A stretch of 64,000 bases of DNA from Caprella mutica (taxonomy: Eukaryota; Arthropoda; Malacostraca; Amphipoda; Caprellidae). How positions within the stretch are numbered: position 1 is the stretch's first letter; every line of letters starts with the position of its first letter. The stretch covers positions 1 to 64,000 of the forward strand of contig CANNZV010001466.1 in the NCBI GenBank assembly GCA_947561585.1, in the 5' to 3' direction. The position numbers and the translations under genes were made by a program. Below the pieces are notes generated by a model that saw only the letters and a program-made list of their open reading frames with translations, was not told the origin of the DNA and made no database searches. Positions 24,601-34,242 of this stretch are shown here, piece after piece.

Positions 24601-25440
24601 CAACGCACAACTCCAACGTCGATCGTAATACCTAAACCACAACACAATGGCTTTCCTAATTCTCGAAATTACGCGTCTTAAGATGTGAGGCAACTGTGCA
24701 AAATGTGATGGTGGGTATTCAGAGGCTGCTAGCTGGATAAGAAGACTCTTCTTGATTGCTACCATTTACGTCTTCAAAAACAAATTATTCCATTGTACTT
24801 AATCGTCTTGCAAGTAAATATGTAGCAAAAATTTTCTTACATCGAATACAATAATACTCATTAATTATAAATATTTCATCTCCAATTTCAGTTCTCATAC
24901 AAATGCTACTTTTTACAAAGTTTCTATTTGTCTAAATGTATGAAATATTAGCAGTGAAACTATTCAGCTTATAGAACCTTCTATAACACTATTTTATTTC
25001 GGTAGTTTCATAACGTCTGCTTTGGAACCAAAGGGCATATCGTTGACGTTAAAAGGAAAATAAATACAAATGACTGAAAGAAGCAGTAAGAAAGGAAAGT
25101 ATCTCAATGAACAAAGTTACCTACCACCGTCAATGGCAATGCTCATTGATGCAGAAAAGCTACTCCGTGAATGCAGTCTCTTACCAAGGAATGTGACGAA
25201 AAGGTACACAATCACCTGTGGCTGCACTCACGAATGGAAGAGGAAAATGAAGAGGTGATAGTAATTGAAAACAACATGTCTACCTAACACAAAAATCTAA
25301 GACCTCGTAGTTGAAGAGCATAACCCTAGTGCTATCCTCTAAAACTGCAAGTAGCGTTAAAAAAATGACAAGACATAACAGCCTCCGCGGGGAGAGCTGC
25401 GACTATGGCAAATTTGTCAGGGGCACAGAAAAATCAAGCA
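24601..25440. other. Intergenic sequence, no gene seen
   Basis: Short open frames at 24562-24765 and 25070-25258 have no recognisable domain, repeat or splice context. I see nothing else. Confidence 0.5.
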
Positions 25441-26700
25441 GTCAATGAAAATTTCGTAATTCACTTTCCTACCTTCTGAAGAGATCATATAAAGCTACCA
25501 TTAGAAATTTGTTTCAATCGAATCAGTTCATTATAGAAGATGAAGAACTAACTTTAATATGTGCCAGCAAGTGCAAAACAAGTCCACACAGATTTTTTTA
25601 TTTTTGACTATTATACTAGCAAAATATGCTTGCTAAAAATATTAGTGAATGCACCGTTCTACCTATTAAAAGTATTTTCGAGCAAATAGATTAATTTTAT
25701 AGAAAGACAATAATTTTTGTGTCAATATCGAATGAAATTACAAATCTATACGTAAATATTTTTTTAATAAAATTTTGACAATTAAAATTTATTTTAGTTA
25801 ATTGCATTACTCAGAAAGTGTAGCGAATAAGCAACACTACCACTTATATTTTGTTTCAATCAAATCTGTTCAATATTGAAGGAGTAGTAACGATTTCCCC
25901 AAAATCACATACAACAACAATCAGGGGGTGTTCTTAGGCTGCGCTCCTAGCGGGTTGCAGCAATAAATAACATCCATTTACACCAAATACTTATGCTCCA
26001 ATGTGGTAATTTAATTACATTTTTCCAAAAAATAACACAAACAATCGAATATTTGGCAACTCAGGTTTGGCAGAAAACTTACAACAGTAAATTATCGAAC
26101 CCAATCCGGAGAACAGCACCCAATCTGGAGAAAATTGCCCCATTCTGCAAAAAATTGCACCCAATCTGTAGAAAATTGCACCCAATCTGTAGAAAAGTGC
26201 ACCCAATCTGAAGAAAATTGCACCCAATCCTGAGAAGTGCAAACAATCCTCACACTTGTTCCTAATCCCAATCCCGAAAAATCACTACCTAATCCAGGAA
26301 GAAGAATGAAACAGTCCATACAAAATTAAATATTTTGAGTATTAACAATTAAATTTTCAAAATTCTATTCACTAGAAATTGTAGCAAATACACCAATTTA
26401 CATATTAAAGCTTGTTTCAACCAAATCGATTCATTATTGAAGAAGAAGCAATTTTGGTGACAAAATCGGAAAAAATTACAAGTCCATACGATTATATTTT
26501 ATCAAATTTTGACATTTAAAATTAATATTTTGAATTTTTATTCTCTGTAAAGTGTAGCAAATAAGTCAGGCTATCATTTGAAGCTTGTTTCAATCAAATC
26601 TGTTGACTATTTGAAGGAGAAGTAACGATTCTCCCAAAATCCCCAACAATCAAGGGGTGTTCTTAGGCTGCGCTCCTACCGGGTCGCAGCAATAAACATG
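25441..26700. repeat. Degenerate direct repeats around gtttcaatc-aaatc
   Basis: Four diverged copies share ttgtttcaatcaaatc followed by a ttgaaggag-agtaac-like stretch, at about 25510, 25850, 26410 and 26590. Two of them continue into a common block, ttcttaggctgcgctccta, at 25932 and 26661. The spacing is several hundred bp. It looks like an old segmental or satellite-like family; no coding sequence. Confidence 0.65.
26100..26240. repeat. 21-22-bp tandem repeat, about six units
   Basis: Six units of gcacccaatctgtagaaaatt with substitutions. Both strands look open (repeated NLEKIAPFCKK or FYRLGAIF-type peptides) only because the unit lacks stops. Confidence 0.9.
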
Positions 26701-28220
26701 GTAAAAATAAAGAAATACAATTCATAATTCAAATTACAACAGTTTGGGGCCCAAGGGACGCCACCCACCCTTCTCTTCCATTCACCACAGCCAGCTTTAG
26801 GATAGAGCCCCTGTGGTCTAGACTCTAGACTATAATAAAGGAAATGAAACATCAATGATTAAATCATGATTTTTAATTTAAAATGCAATCTCTAATCAGT
26901 TAGACGTTATCATTGCTAGCTAAAATATTCACTTTGAACTACTCTATTTTTCTCTTCTCTACCCTAACTATAAGGCATGGTTCTTATTTTGAGCAAATGC
27001 TGTAGAAATGTTTGAACTTTACCCTGATATTACTGCGCAATGTTGTACATTATATTGAACAATTGACAATGAAATAACCTGACAATGAACAAAATGAATA
27101 CATAAGAACATTCACTTTCTAACATAAATTTAAATAGCTATTTAATTTAATAAAGGAGTATTGCACAGAGTATTGCAATGAAGCTGTAGAAACTAACTCT
27201 CGGAATGCAGCGAATACGAAAAACAGAAGAGGTGATAGACCGACCAGATGGGATTATATAATGTACATTTAAATTAACATTATTACACTAAGTAAGATTC
27301 CACTACTTAATAAAAACTCTGCTATTTAACTGATATTAAACACTTAAGTAGAGATGGCAGACGGGTTATTTAAATCGTATGGAAAAATAATCTTTATCGG
27401 TCTACTTTCAATTGTATTGTAACTATTGAGCAATTTTTATAATAAACCTCAATTATTTACAGCTAAAGTGATATTTAATTAGTAGGGGTTTAACGTCTTC
27501 TTCGGAAATACAAGGGACTCTAAGAAGCAGTCAGAAAGGAAAGTGGCTCCATGAGCCAAGGTGAAAATTATCACAGATGAAATCTTTCGTTTACTTTGAT
27601 GTGCTGAATAGATCATTTTATTAGTAGTTAGCTAGTACTATATTACTTAGATCTTATGTACAAATACTCTTTAATATCCTAATTATTGTACAATGCAAAA
27701 AATAAATCTGAGTAAATCAAGATAGCATAATTATAAATCTCCTAAATATTTTATATAAAAATCTAAGTCAGATGAAGTTACAATTAAAATCCTATTGGTA
27801 TTTATTTTTGAAATAATGAACAATAAATACCATTTCTTATTGAAACAAGATTAGAATTAAAAAAACAAATTCTTGAATTCATTTTTCTGAATGCCCGACA
27901 CAGAATAGATAAATAAAATATATACCTAACTGAAAAGATCATAGCACCTAATTTGAAGCAAAGACCTTTTGTTCACTTTTGAACATTTTAAATGGCAAAA
28001 TGAGAATCTCAAGTAAATGAAACCTACAGAGAGTTTCTTGTGCCAAAACTTAGCATTACTAATTAGATAGAAGTACTGAGTAGATAAAACACTGGGAAGG
28101 AAATAATGAAATCACTAACAAAATGGACAGTCCCTAACTAGCTAGCTAACACAATGCTGTTGACACACATGAGACAATGCAACAGATTAGGAAGTACGAG
28201 ATCCATTAGGAGTAAGAGTG
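26701..28220. other. AT-rich intergenic sequence
   Basis: No gene, RNA or element is recognised. Confidence 0.5.
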
Positions 28221-28427
28221 CAGTAAAACTCCTCTATAGAGAATGTAGAGTCCTGAGTAAGAAACTACTCCGTGTGGTGAACAAATTTTCTTCAGTCTCC
28301 CATAAAATGGTCATGAGTTTGAGAAAACTTATCGTAATTTTATGGTACATAGAATAAACATAATTTTTCGCTATATTAGGTAGTTCCTTATTTAGAACTC
28401 TACATTCACTATATAGGAGTTATACTA
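28221..28427. mobile_element. Short pogo/Tigger-like MITE, 207 bp
   Basis: Left end cagtaaaactcctctatagagaatg; right end, reversed, tagtataactcctatatagtgaatg. TA follows at 28428-28429; the left target base pair appears mutated (TG). It shares ends and internal sequence with the 16565-17901 element but lacks its middle. Confidence 0.75.
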
Positions 28428-28498
28428 TATACGAAACAAAACTAGAAACAGTCACCTCACTATATAGGGATGGATTAGCGTCATGTGCAGTTATAAAG

Positions 28499-28912
28499 AT
28501 AGTGACGTCACACCAAGAGGTAGATGATGACGTCACGATAATAGGGTTCATGATTAGATTGGTAGGTAACAAAAATAGTAAGCAGGGGTTGCTGGTCACG
28601 TCACAAAAGCTAAAGTTACGAATGACGTCACAAAACTAAAGTTACGAATGACGTCACAAAGCTAAAGTTACGAATGACGTCACAAAACTAAAGTTACGAC
28701 TGACGTCACAAAACTAAAGTTACGAATGACGTCACAAAACTAAAGTTACGAATGACGTCACAAAACTAAAGTTACGAATGACGTCACAAAACTAAAGTTA
28801 CGAATGACGTTACAAAACTAAAGTTACGACTGACGTCACAAAACTAAAGTTACGAATGACGTCACAAAACTAAAGTTACGAATGACGTCACAAAACTAAA
28901 GTTGGTTGATGT
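28499..28912. repeat. 26-bp minisatellite with a CRE/ATF site in each unit
   Basis: Eleven units at exact 26-bp spacing (28623, 28649, 28675 and on to 28883) of aaaactaaagttacgaatgacgtcac. Ten keep the perfect CRE palindrome TGACGTCA; one reads tgacgtta. Two further TGACGTCA sites lie just upstream (about 28502 and 28533) and a near-copy at about 28597. CREB/ATF bZIP dimers bind this octamer. The array lies about 180 bp past the Rassf stop codon. Confidence 0.93.
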
Positions 28913-29094
28913 TAAGTTTCTTGCCAGAAGAAACTATGAGAGAATACTCTAGCGACTAAATTTATCGCTTCGAACCTACTCTATAGTTTTAGCGAGACTA
29001 AAAATACAGTGGTAAAACCTACAACATTAGTCATAATTTAGTGCTTTATCTTAATGGAGTCTTTGGATTTCAAAATAATATGAGAAGGCAAACC

Positions 29095-29179
29095 TCAAAG
29101 CCCCCCTAGGGTTGGACAAGGGGCCTCATTGTCCATCTGCTCCAACCAATACTGGATGTAGAACTTCATATCGTCATAC
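29095..29179 (-). CDS. Rassf: Rassf exon 11, end of SARAH and stop codon
   Basis: Encodes YDDMKFYIQYWLEQMDNEAP and CPTLGGL-stop (TGA at 29095-29097 on the complement). Completes the C-terminal helix that mediates SARAH pairing. Confidence 0.9.
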
Positions 29180-32100
29180 CTGGGGAAAAAAGACTATCTT
29201 ACCATCTCATTTAGAATTGATTTAATTTTTATTCCCACAATGGGACTCATAGCTTTGTAAATTTCATTGGTTTATTTTTGTTTTCCATGAACTTTCATTT
29301 TCACTTTTTGTTGTATAGCTAATTTAAATCTTTTAATACTAAATCTAGGACACTGAATTAAATTTTACAAAATAAGAAAACCTAGATTGTTACAATTTTA
29401 TTTTCATTAGATCAATTTTCAGATTTCCATTCAGTTAATGTAAAGTGTTAACATTAGATATTAAGCTACAGATGGTAAATAAGATTAGTAACGATAGCTC
29501 ATTATTATTAACGTTAATTATCATTAGAATGGCGTAGCTTACCTTGTCCTGATGTTGCGTATTTCCCTGGCCTCCTCCTGTTCATACTGCCTCAATATTG
29601 CCCTGCACTCAGTTAGAGAGAGGTGAACAAACTCTGCCATCTGGAAATAACACCAATTGGATATTAATCTTGAGCACAATATCAACCTAGGTTAAGTTAC
29701 AAATTATTGGTCGGTTTCACATCTTCGGTCATATAAGAGAAAATGATATAGCTAATAGAAACTATCTTATTTTAATTTTAATTGGTATCCATGATACCTG
29801 CAGGTATAAATGGATAGCCACCAATACAAATTAAATAGTTACTATTAGCTAGCTATATAGTTTTTCTCATAAGACCAAAGATGTGAAACAGACCAATAAT
29901 TCATAACTCACCCTATACAGTATATACCCATTACCTATGCAACATGTAAATCACCAGTGCTAACTCAAGTAACTACATTACAAATATAATATAACCTTGG
30001 GTGTAATCTCTGTAGTTTTGTTGTCGTCACAAAGTACCAGTCGTGCAACCTCATCTCTTGGACCTAGCAGAACACGCTGCACGAGTGGAGAGTCTGCGGC
30101 AGCCAACTTACGCTGCTCTGTGAACAGGAAATTGAAAACCGTTTTGAAAATTGAACGAGATTTTAAATCCATTTTATTAAATTTTGATATCAACAAAAAA
30201 TTTATTTCTAGAAAAAATGTAGCTAAATGATAATCTGAAAACAAGTTTGATTGTGAATTTTATGGATAGCATCAAAAGGTCTGCTGTTTTCCTTACCGCC
30301 ATTGTCTTTGAAGACATAGAGTGCGAAGTTACTGATGCTCATTTCTATCTTGTACTTCTCCAGTATGGTGGCAATAAGTTGTTCAGTGGAGGTGAGGGAA
30401 GACACCCTCACTATTGCAGGGGGGCAATTGGCATCTAGGTGGAAGGAGGAGGTCTCACGAAGGTACAGGTGACCATTAATTGAACATCTCCTCTGTGGAG
30501 AGAAATAACAGAAATTAGCTATAGAATTTCATTTGAAATTTTATATATATTAATTAAAAATTTCTTTTTTACTTAATAAAATTACGATAGCTACTTAGTT
30601 ATAGTATATAATATTCATTATTCAATTTCAACAAAGCCATGTATGGACAGTTGGCCAAATGACACTTTAGATTAGAAAAGACTTATTTAATGTGTATCCA
30701 CTATTCATATTACGAAATGCAGCCAATATTTAATTTCGTTAATTTTTTTTTTTGAAAGTTAGCTACTACCTAGCTATACAAAAAGGAAAAGAAATTTTAA
30801 AGGTCCATATACCTACCCGAAAAAGTATACCACAAATAAAAAGTTCATAAACCAAAATATGTAATAGAATAAATTATGAAATCACCTTAACCTATAACTC
30901 TACGCTCTCAACTCACCTTAACCTTTAACTCTGCCCTCTCAACTCACCTTAACCTTTAACTCTACGCTCTCAACTCACCTTAACCTTTAACTCTGCCCTC
31001 TCAACTCACCTTAACCTTTAACTCTGCCCTCTCAACTCACCCTAACCTTTAACTCTGCCCTCTCAACTCACCTTAACCTATAACTCTACGCTCTCAACTC
31101 ACCTTAACCTTTAACTCTGCCCTCTCAACTCACCTTAACCTTTAACTCTGCCCTCTCAACTCACCTTAACCTTTAACTCTGCCCTCTCAACTCACCTTAA
31201 CCTTTAACTCTGCCCTCTCAACTCACCTTAACCTTTAACTCTGCCCTCTCAACTCACCTTAACCTTTAACTCTGCCCTCTCAACTCACCTTAACCTTTAA
31301 CTCTGCCCTCTCAACTAACCCTAACCTTTAACTCTGCCCTCTCAACTCACCTTAACCTTTAACTCTACCCTCTCAACTCACCTTAACCTTTAACTCTACC
31401 CTCTCAACTAACCCTAACCTTTAATTCTGCCATGTTAACTCACCTTAACCTTTTTCTTATCCATTCGTCTGCCGGGTCTTCTGCGTAGCACAGCCTTTCC
31501 CTTGGTGGCACATTTCCTCAGTTCCACCTCTTGACTCTCCTTCACATCAGCTTGTGAGAAAGAGACTCTCTTTGTAACCTTCCCTTGGCGTGCATTGCTA
31601 TTAGAATCACATTCTTCTGTAGCTGCACTTGGGTCTATTTCTTGGGGTTTGGGACGGAGGAATGATTCAATGTCATCTTCTTTTTCGTTGTGGTTGCCGT
31701 TTGTGTCGTTTAGTTTGTTTACTCGCATTGCTGCTTCTGTGAGTGACTGCGTAATCGTTTGGTCTATGTCTTTCCGTCGCTTTACAGTTCGTAGTTTCAT
31801 TGTCGCGTAACTAATATCTGAAGCATCCGTCTCGAGGCTCAATGAATTCTGAAATGTAAATATTGGCGTTAACTTCTTAGCTAATAGGCAATAGCTGTCA
31901 ATATATTAATTTACTAAATTCAATAACTAGAATATTGAGAGTATTCTAGTAGGAAACAGTTATCAACCAAAGAGTTGCGTCTTTGAAGTCAGAGAGTGTA
32001 TTACTAACCTTCTCATCATCAAGAGCTGACAGGGAGCAATGGGGGTGACTGAGGGGGAGACTTTGGGGAACACAGTGGGTGTAGGACTGAACAGGGGAAC

Positions 32101-34242
32101 TCATAGGCCCCTCCTGCAGAGAACTGATGGAAGAGGAGGAGGAGGAAGGCTTCAACGTGGCAAAGGGAGTGGGGGGCCAGTTGGGGTGAGTGGGGGTGTT
32201 AGAACTAGTGGAGGATATTAAGGGGGAAGGGGTAGGGGTAGATGGGGTGGGTGTGGAAGGAGGGGAAGGAGGAGGTGTTTCATCTCTCCATAGAGGTTCC
32301 TGTGAAGGAAATGACAAGTATTAGTTGTATGAATGAGATTCAATAAAGGAAAACCACAAATCATATCAACTCACATTGTCTGAATCATCAGAGGCTACAC
32401 TGTTATTGACACTACTGTTGCTGGTGCTGCGGTACACTCCTGTTGTACTGTCTGCTGTTTCGTCTTCCTGTTTGAGGTGGATGAGACAGTTGACATTCCA
32501 ATGCACCCTCAGCATGCCATCCAGTACCACTCTTCCATTGGCCTGAAAAGATATTAATACTTTAGAGAAGTGAAAGAATTTTATAACAGTTAGTCCTATT
32601 TTACATCATTATAAGAGGTTAAGCTATTTATATGGCTACATTACTATTTCCATATTCAAGAGATAAGTCAACAAAAACATTTTCAAATAGACTATAACGT
32701 AGCTAGCTATTAAAGAGCAGTACCTACTACCTAGATTAGTTACAGTTTTCACTCACCTCTCTGCAAGTAATCAGGCCAGGTTTCCCGTCAAAATATTGAT
32801 TGTATTCTTTGACTCTTGATTCTAAGGCAGCTCTGTTATAAAAGACAAAATAATAGCTATCAAATGGAAAAATAATAAGGCTTTTATGAACTAAAAGTTA
32901 AATAGTTGAATGTATATTCAGTAGAAACGTTTGTTAAAATAGCTACTGTGACAACAATTAGGATTCAAACAAATTAAATAAGCCACTTTGATCAACTAGA
33001 AACTGAAAATATCATTGAATCAAAACTGTTATAAAGCAACAATAATTCAGTAATGAACATTTTGTACAGGATAAAATTTTTAATGGACAAAATTATTCAA
33101 AGTTTCATTGAAATTAGGTAATGATAACAGACCTCTCAGCAGCAGCTGCTTTATTCACTTTGCCAAATGCACCATGACATTCATTGCGAGTTCCATGCCC
33201 AAAAAGACGGGGACCAAACAGAGCTCCTGGGAGATAAAGAAGGTAGTAACTTCTATAATTTTGTTCATTAGCAATACAGATAGGTGATTTTTATGAAGAC
33301 CAGAAGAACATTTATGATTGCAGATTGAAGTTCATTCCAGATTTTCAATCACATAGATATACAACTAAATTCAGAATTAGATTAATAATAATAAATATTA
33401 TAATGACAGGTCATTATATTTCATAATGATAAATACTATTATTTATTAGGGTACCAGTATTGACATATAACAAGATTCGGATAGACATTGAAATCAACAA
33501 GTCAATGCTTTCAAATAATTTCAAATGTGTAGTTAGTTAGTTAAATATATTGAAATAATATAATTCAAGAAATCTTAACACGTTGACAACATATGCTCAA
33601 AATGCAGTCGAGCCTAACTGACTTTTTCAAAATTACAAGTTTCTGTTATTGCTTCTGTATAACTTGTCCCACGATAGAGAGGAGCTGAGTATCTCTGTTT
33701 GTACCTATTGATATTGTCTGTATGATAAAAACAGTGGTACATATTTGTGCCAATAAGTAGTCAACTTGCTAAACGGCCTAAGTAAGGTTTTGATAGAAAT
33801 ATTAAAATAATATAGATAAGGATAATAGCTGGCAATTTGACAGATGATTCTTAACTTATTGAAATACAGAATGATAGTTTTTCTAATAGCCCTATTCTAT
33901 TCTCTCAATATATATTTGCTAGCTACACACCATAGCAAGGATGATGACAGTAAGGTTCTGCTGCGTGTTCAGCATGCTGACCAGGGTGCAGCTTCTTGCC
34001 GCACTCCTTACACACCAAACATGAAGGGTGCCAGTCAAAGCCAAGAGATTGAATTCTTTCCGCTGTAAAAAAATCTAGTTAGGTAAACAACATATTGGTA
34101 CACTAGTTATCAATAAATACTCATATAGCTACATTTCAATAAAAACAAGGTGCAAGTTAAGAATAGAGTATTTAATAAACAAAATATAGAGCTGAAACTT
34201 ACCAAAATAGACTGGTTTTTCACACTTCTTGCAGGTCCACAT
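29095..34242 (-). CDS. Rassf: Rassf: LIM, Ras-association and SARAH domain protein, whole gene, 11 exons
   Basis: Ras-association scaffold of the RASSF family; known family members bind Ras-type GTPases through the RA domain and Hippo/MST kinases through the SARAH helix. Exons, in transcript order: 34242-34203, 34062-33931, 33226-33133, 32832-32757, 32542-32375, 32299-32009, 31848-31444, 30492-30297, 30117-29996, 29640-29543, 29179-29095. All have AG/GT borders and compatible phases and total 1707 nt (568 residues). Domains: LIM at 1-60 (CKKC, WHPSCLVCKEC), Ser/Pro-rich linker at about 170-400, RA at about 403-500, SARAH at about 509-560. LIM+RA+SARAH is the insect Rassf architecture; vertebrate RASSF1-6 lack the LIM. 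Confidence 0.93.
29180..29542 (-). other. Rassf intron 10
   Basis: AT-rich intron with donor gtaagc after ...ACAAG and acceptor ttccccag. Nothing else is seen. Confidence 0.7.
29543..29640 (-). CDS. Rassf: Rassf exon 10, SARAH domain
   Basis: Encodes MAEFVHLSLTECRAILRQYE and QEEAREIRNIRTR, an amphipathic helix matching the RASSF SARAH domain that pairs with Hippo/MST kinases. Confidence 0.93.
29641..29995 (-). other. Rassf intron 9, with a short inverted repeat
   Basis: Contains an imperfect inverted repeat: attattggtcggtttcacat (29703) pairs with atgtgaaacagaccaataat (29880), and the stems continue inward through agctagctata-like sequence to a loop near 29800. It resembles a small foldback MITE of about 200 bp. 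Confidence 0.7.
29996..30117 (-). CDS. Rassf: Rassf exon 9, RA domain C-terminal half
   Basis: Encodes EQRKLAAADSPLVQRVLLGP and RDEVARLVLCDDNKTTEITP. The 'D.P L..R...GP' signature is typical of RASSF RA domains. Confidence 0.93.
30297..30492 (-). CDS. Rassf: Rassf exon 8, RA domain N-terminal half
   Basis: Encodes INGHLYLRETSSFHLDANCP, VRVSSLTSTEQLIATILEKY and SNFALYVFKDNG, the first strands and helix of a Ras-association domain. Acceptor ctctccacag, donor G|gtaagg. Confidence 0.95.
30493..30885 (-). other. Rassf intron 7, part without repeats
   Basis: AT-rich intron sequence between the minisatellite and exon 8. Nothing is recognised. Confidence 0.7.
30886..31444 (-). repeat. 31-bp minisatellite that duplicates the Rassf exon 7 splice donor, about 18 units
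   Basis: Read on the Rassf strand, exon 7 ends AAAAAGGTTAAG|gtgagttaac. Downstream, about 18 units of 31 bp repeat AAAGGTTAAG|gtgagttgag followed by agggcagagtt. Most units keep AAGgtgagt; three or four have aggGTTAGT. In exon frame the first unit would add Val-Ser and then a stop, so only the first donor leads to the RA domain. Confidence 0.96.
31444..31848 (-). CDS. Rassf: Rassf exon 7, linker with basic end
   Basis: 135 codons, phase 0 at both ends. Starts NSLSLETDASDISYATMKLR, then an acidic/polar stretch, and ends with a basic patch (RRRPGRRMDKKKVK). There is no domain, but the phase fits both neighbours, and the donor at its end seeded the minisatellite. The basic patch may act in localisation (inference). 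Confidence 0.88.
32009..32299 (-). CDS. Rassf: Rassf exon 6, Ser/Pro-rich linker
   Basis: 97 codons, phase 0 at both ends. Starts EPLWRDETPPPSPPSTPTPS and contains SSSSSSISSLQEG; disordered, with many SP/TP sites. Acceptor ccttcacag, donor AAG|gttagt. Confidence 0.87.
32375..32542 (-). CDS. Rassf: Rassf exon 5
   Basis: Encodes ANGRVVLDGMLRVHWNVNCL, then IHLKQEDETADSTTG and an Ser/Asn/Asp-rich end. Acceptor atcttttcag, donor AAT|gtgagt. Confidence 0.9.
32757..32832 (-). CDS. Rassf: Rassf exon 4
   Basis: Encodes AALESRVKEYNQYFDGKPGL and ITCRE. Acceptor ttataacag, donor GAG|gtgagt. Confidence 0.9.
32833..33132 (-). other. Rassf intron 3
   Basis: AT-rich intron; nothing recognised. Confidence 0.7.
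33133..33226 (-). CDS. Rassf: Rassf exon 3, end of the LIM region
   Basis: Encodes ALFGPRLFGHGTRNECHGAF and GKVNKAAAAE. The 'YGALFGP' stretch following a LIM domain is typical of the CRIP-like LIM fold. Acceptor tatctcccag, donor AG|gtctgt. Confidence 0.92.
33227..33930 (-). other. Rassf intron 2
   Basis: About 700 bp, AT-rich. No element or RNA gene is recognised. Confidence 0.7.
33931..34062 (-). CDS. Rassf: Rassf exon 2, LIM domain
   Basis: Encodes ERIQSLGFDWHPSCLVCKEC, GKKLHPGQHAEHAAE and PYCHHPCYG, supplying most of the zinc ligands of the single LIM domain. Donor G|gtgtgt. Confidence 0.95.
34203..34242 (-). CDS. Rassf: Rassf exon 1, start codon and first LIM cysteines
   Basis: Encodes MWTCKKCEKPVYF with the first C-x2-C zinc pair. 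It begins at the only ATG in frame and ends TTTTG|gtaagt. Promoter and 5' UTR limits upstream are not defined. Confidence 0.92.

Noticed and set aside
30886..31444. Interstitial telomeric repeat, because of ccttaacc motifs
   Set aside because: The period is 31 bp and the unit matches the Rassf exon 7 donor, not TTAGG or TTAGGG arrays.
31595..32221. + strand ORFs opposite Rassf exons 6 and 7
   Set aside because: They are shadows of coding exons whose - strand frame fits the Rassf phases exactly.
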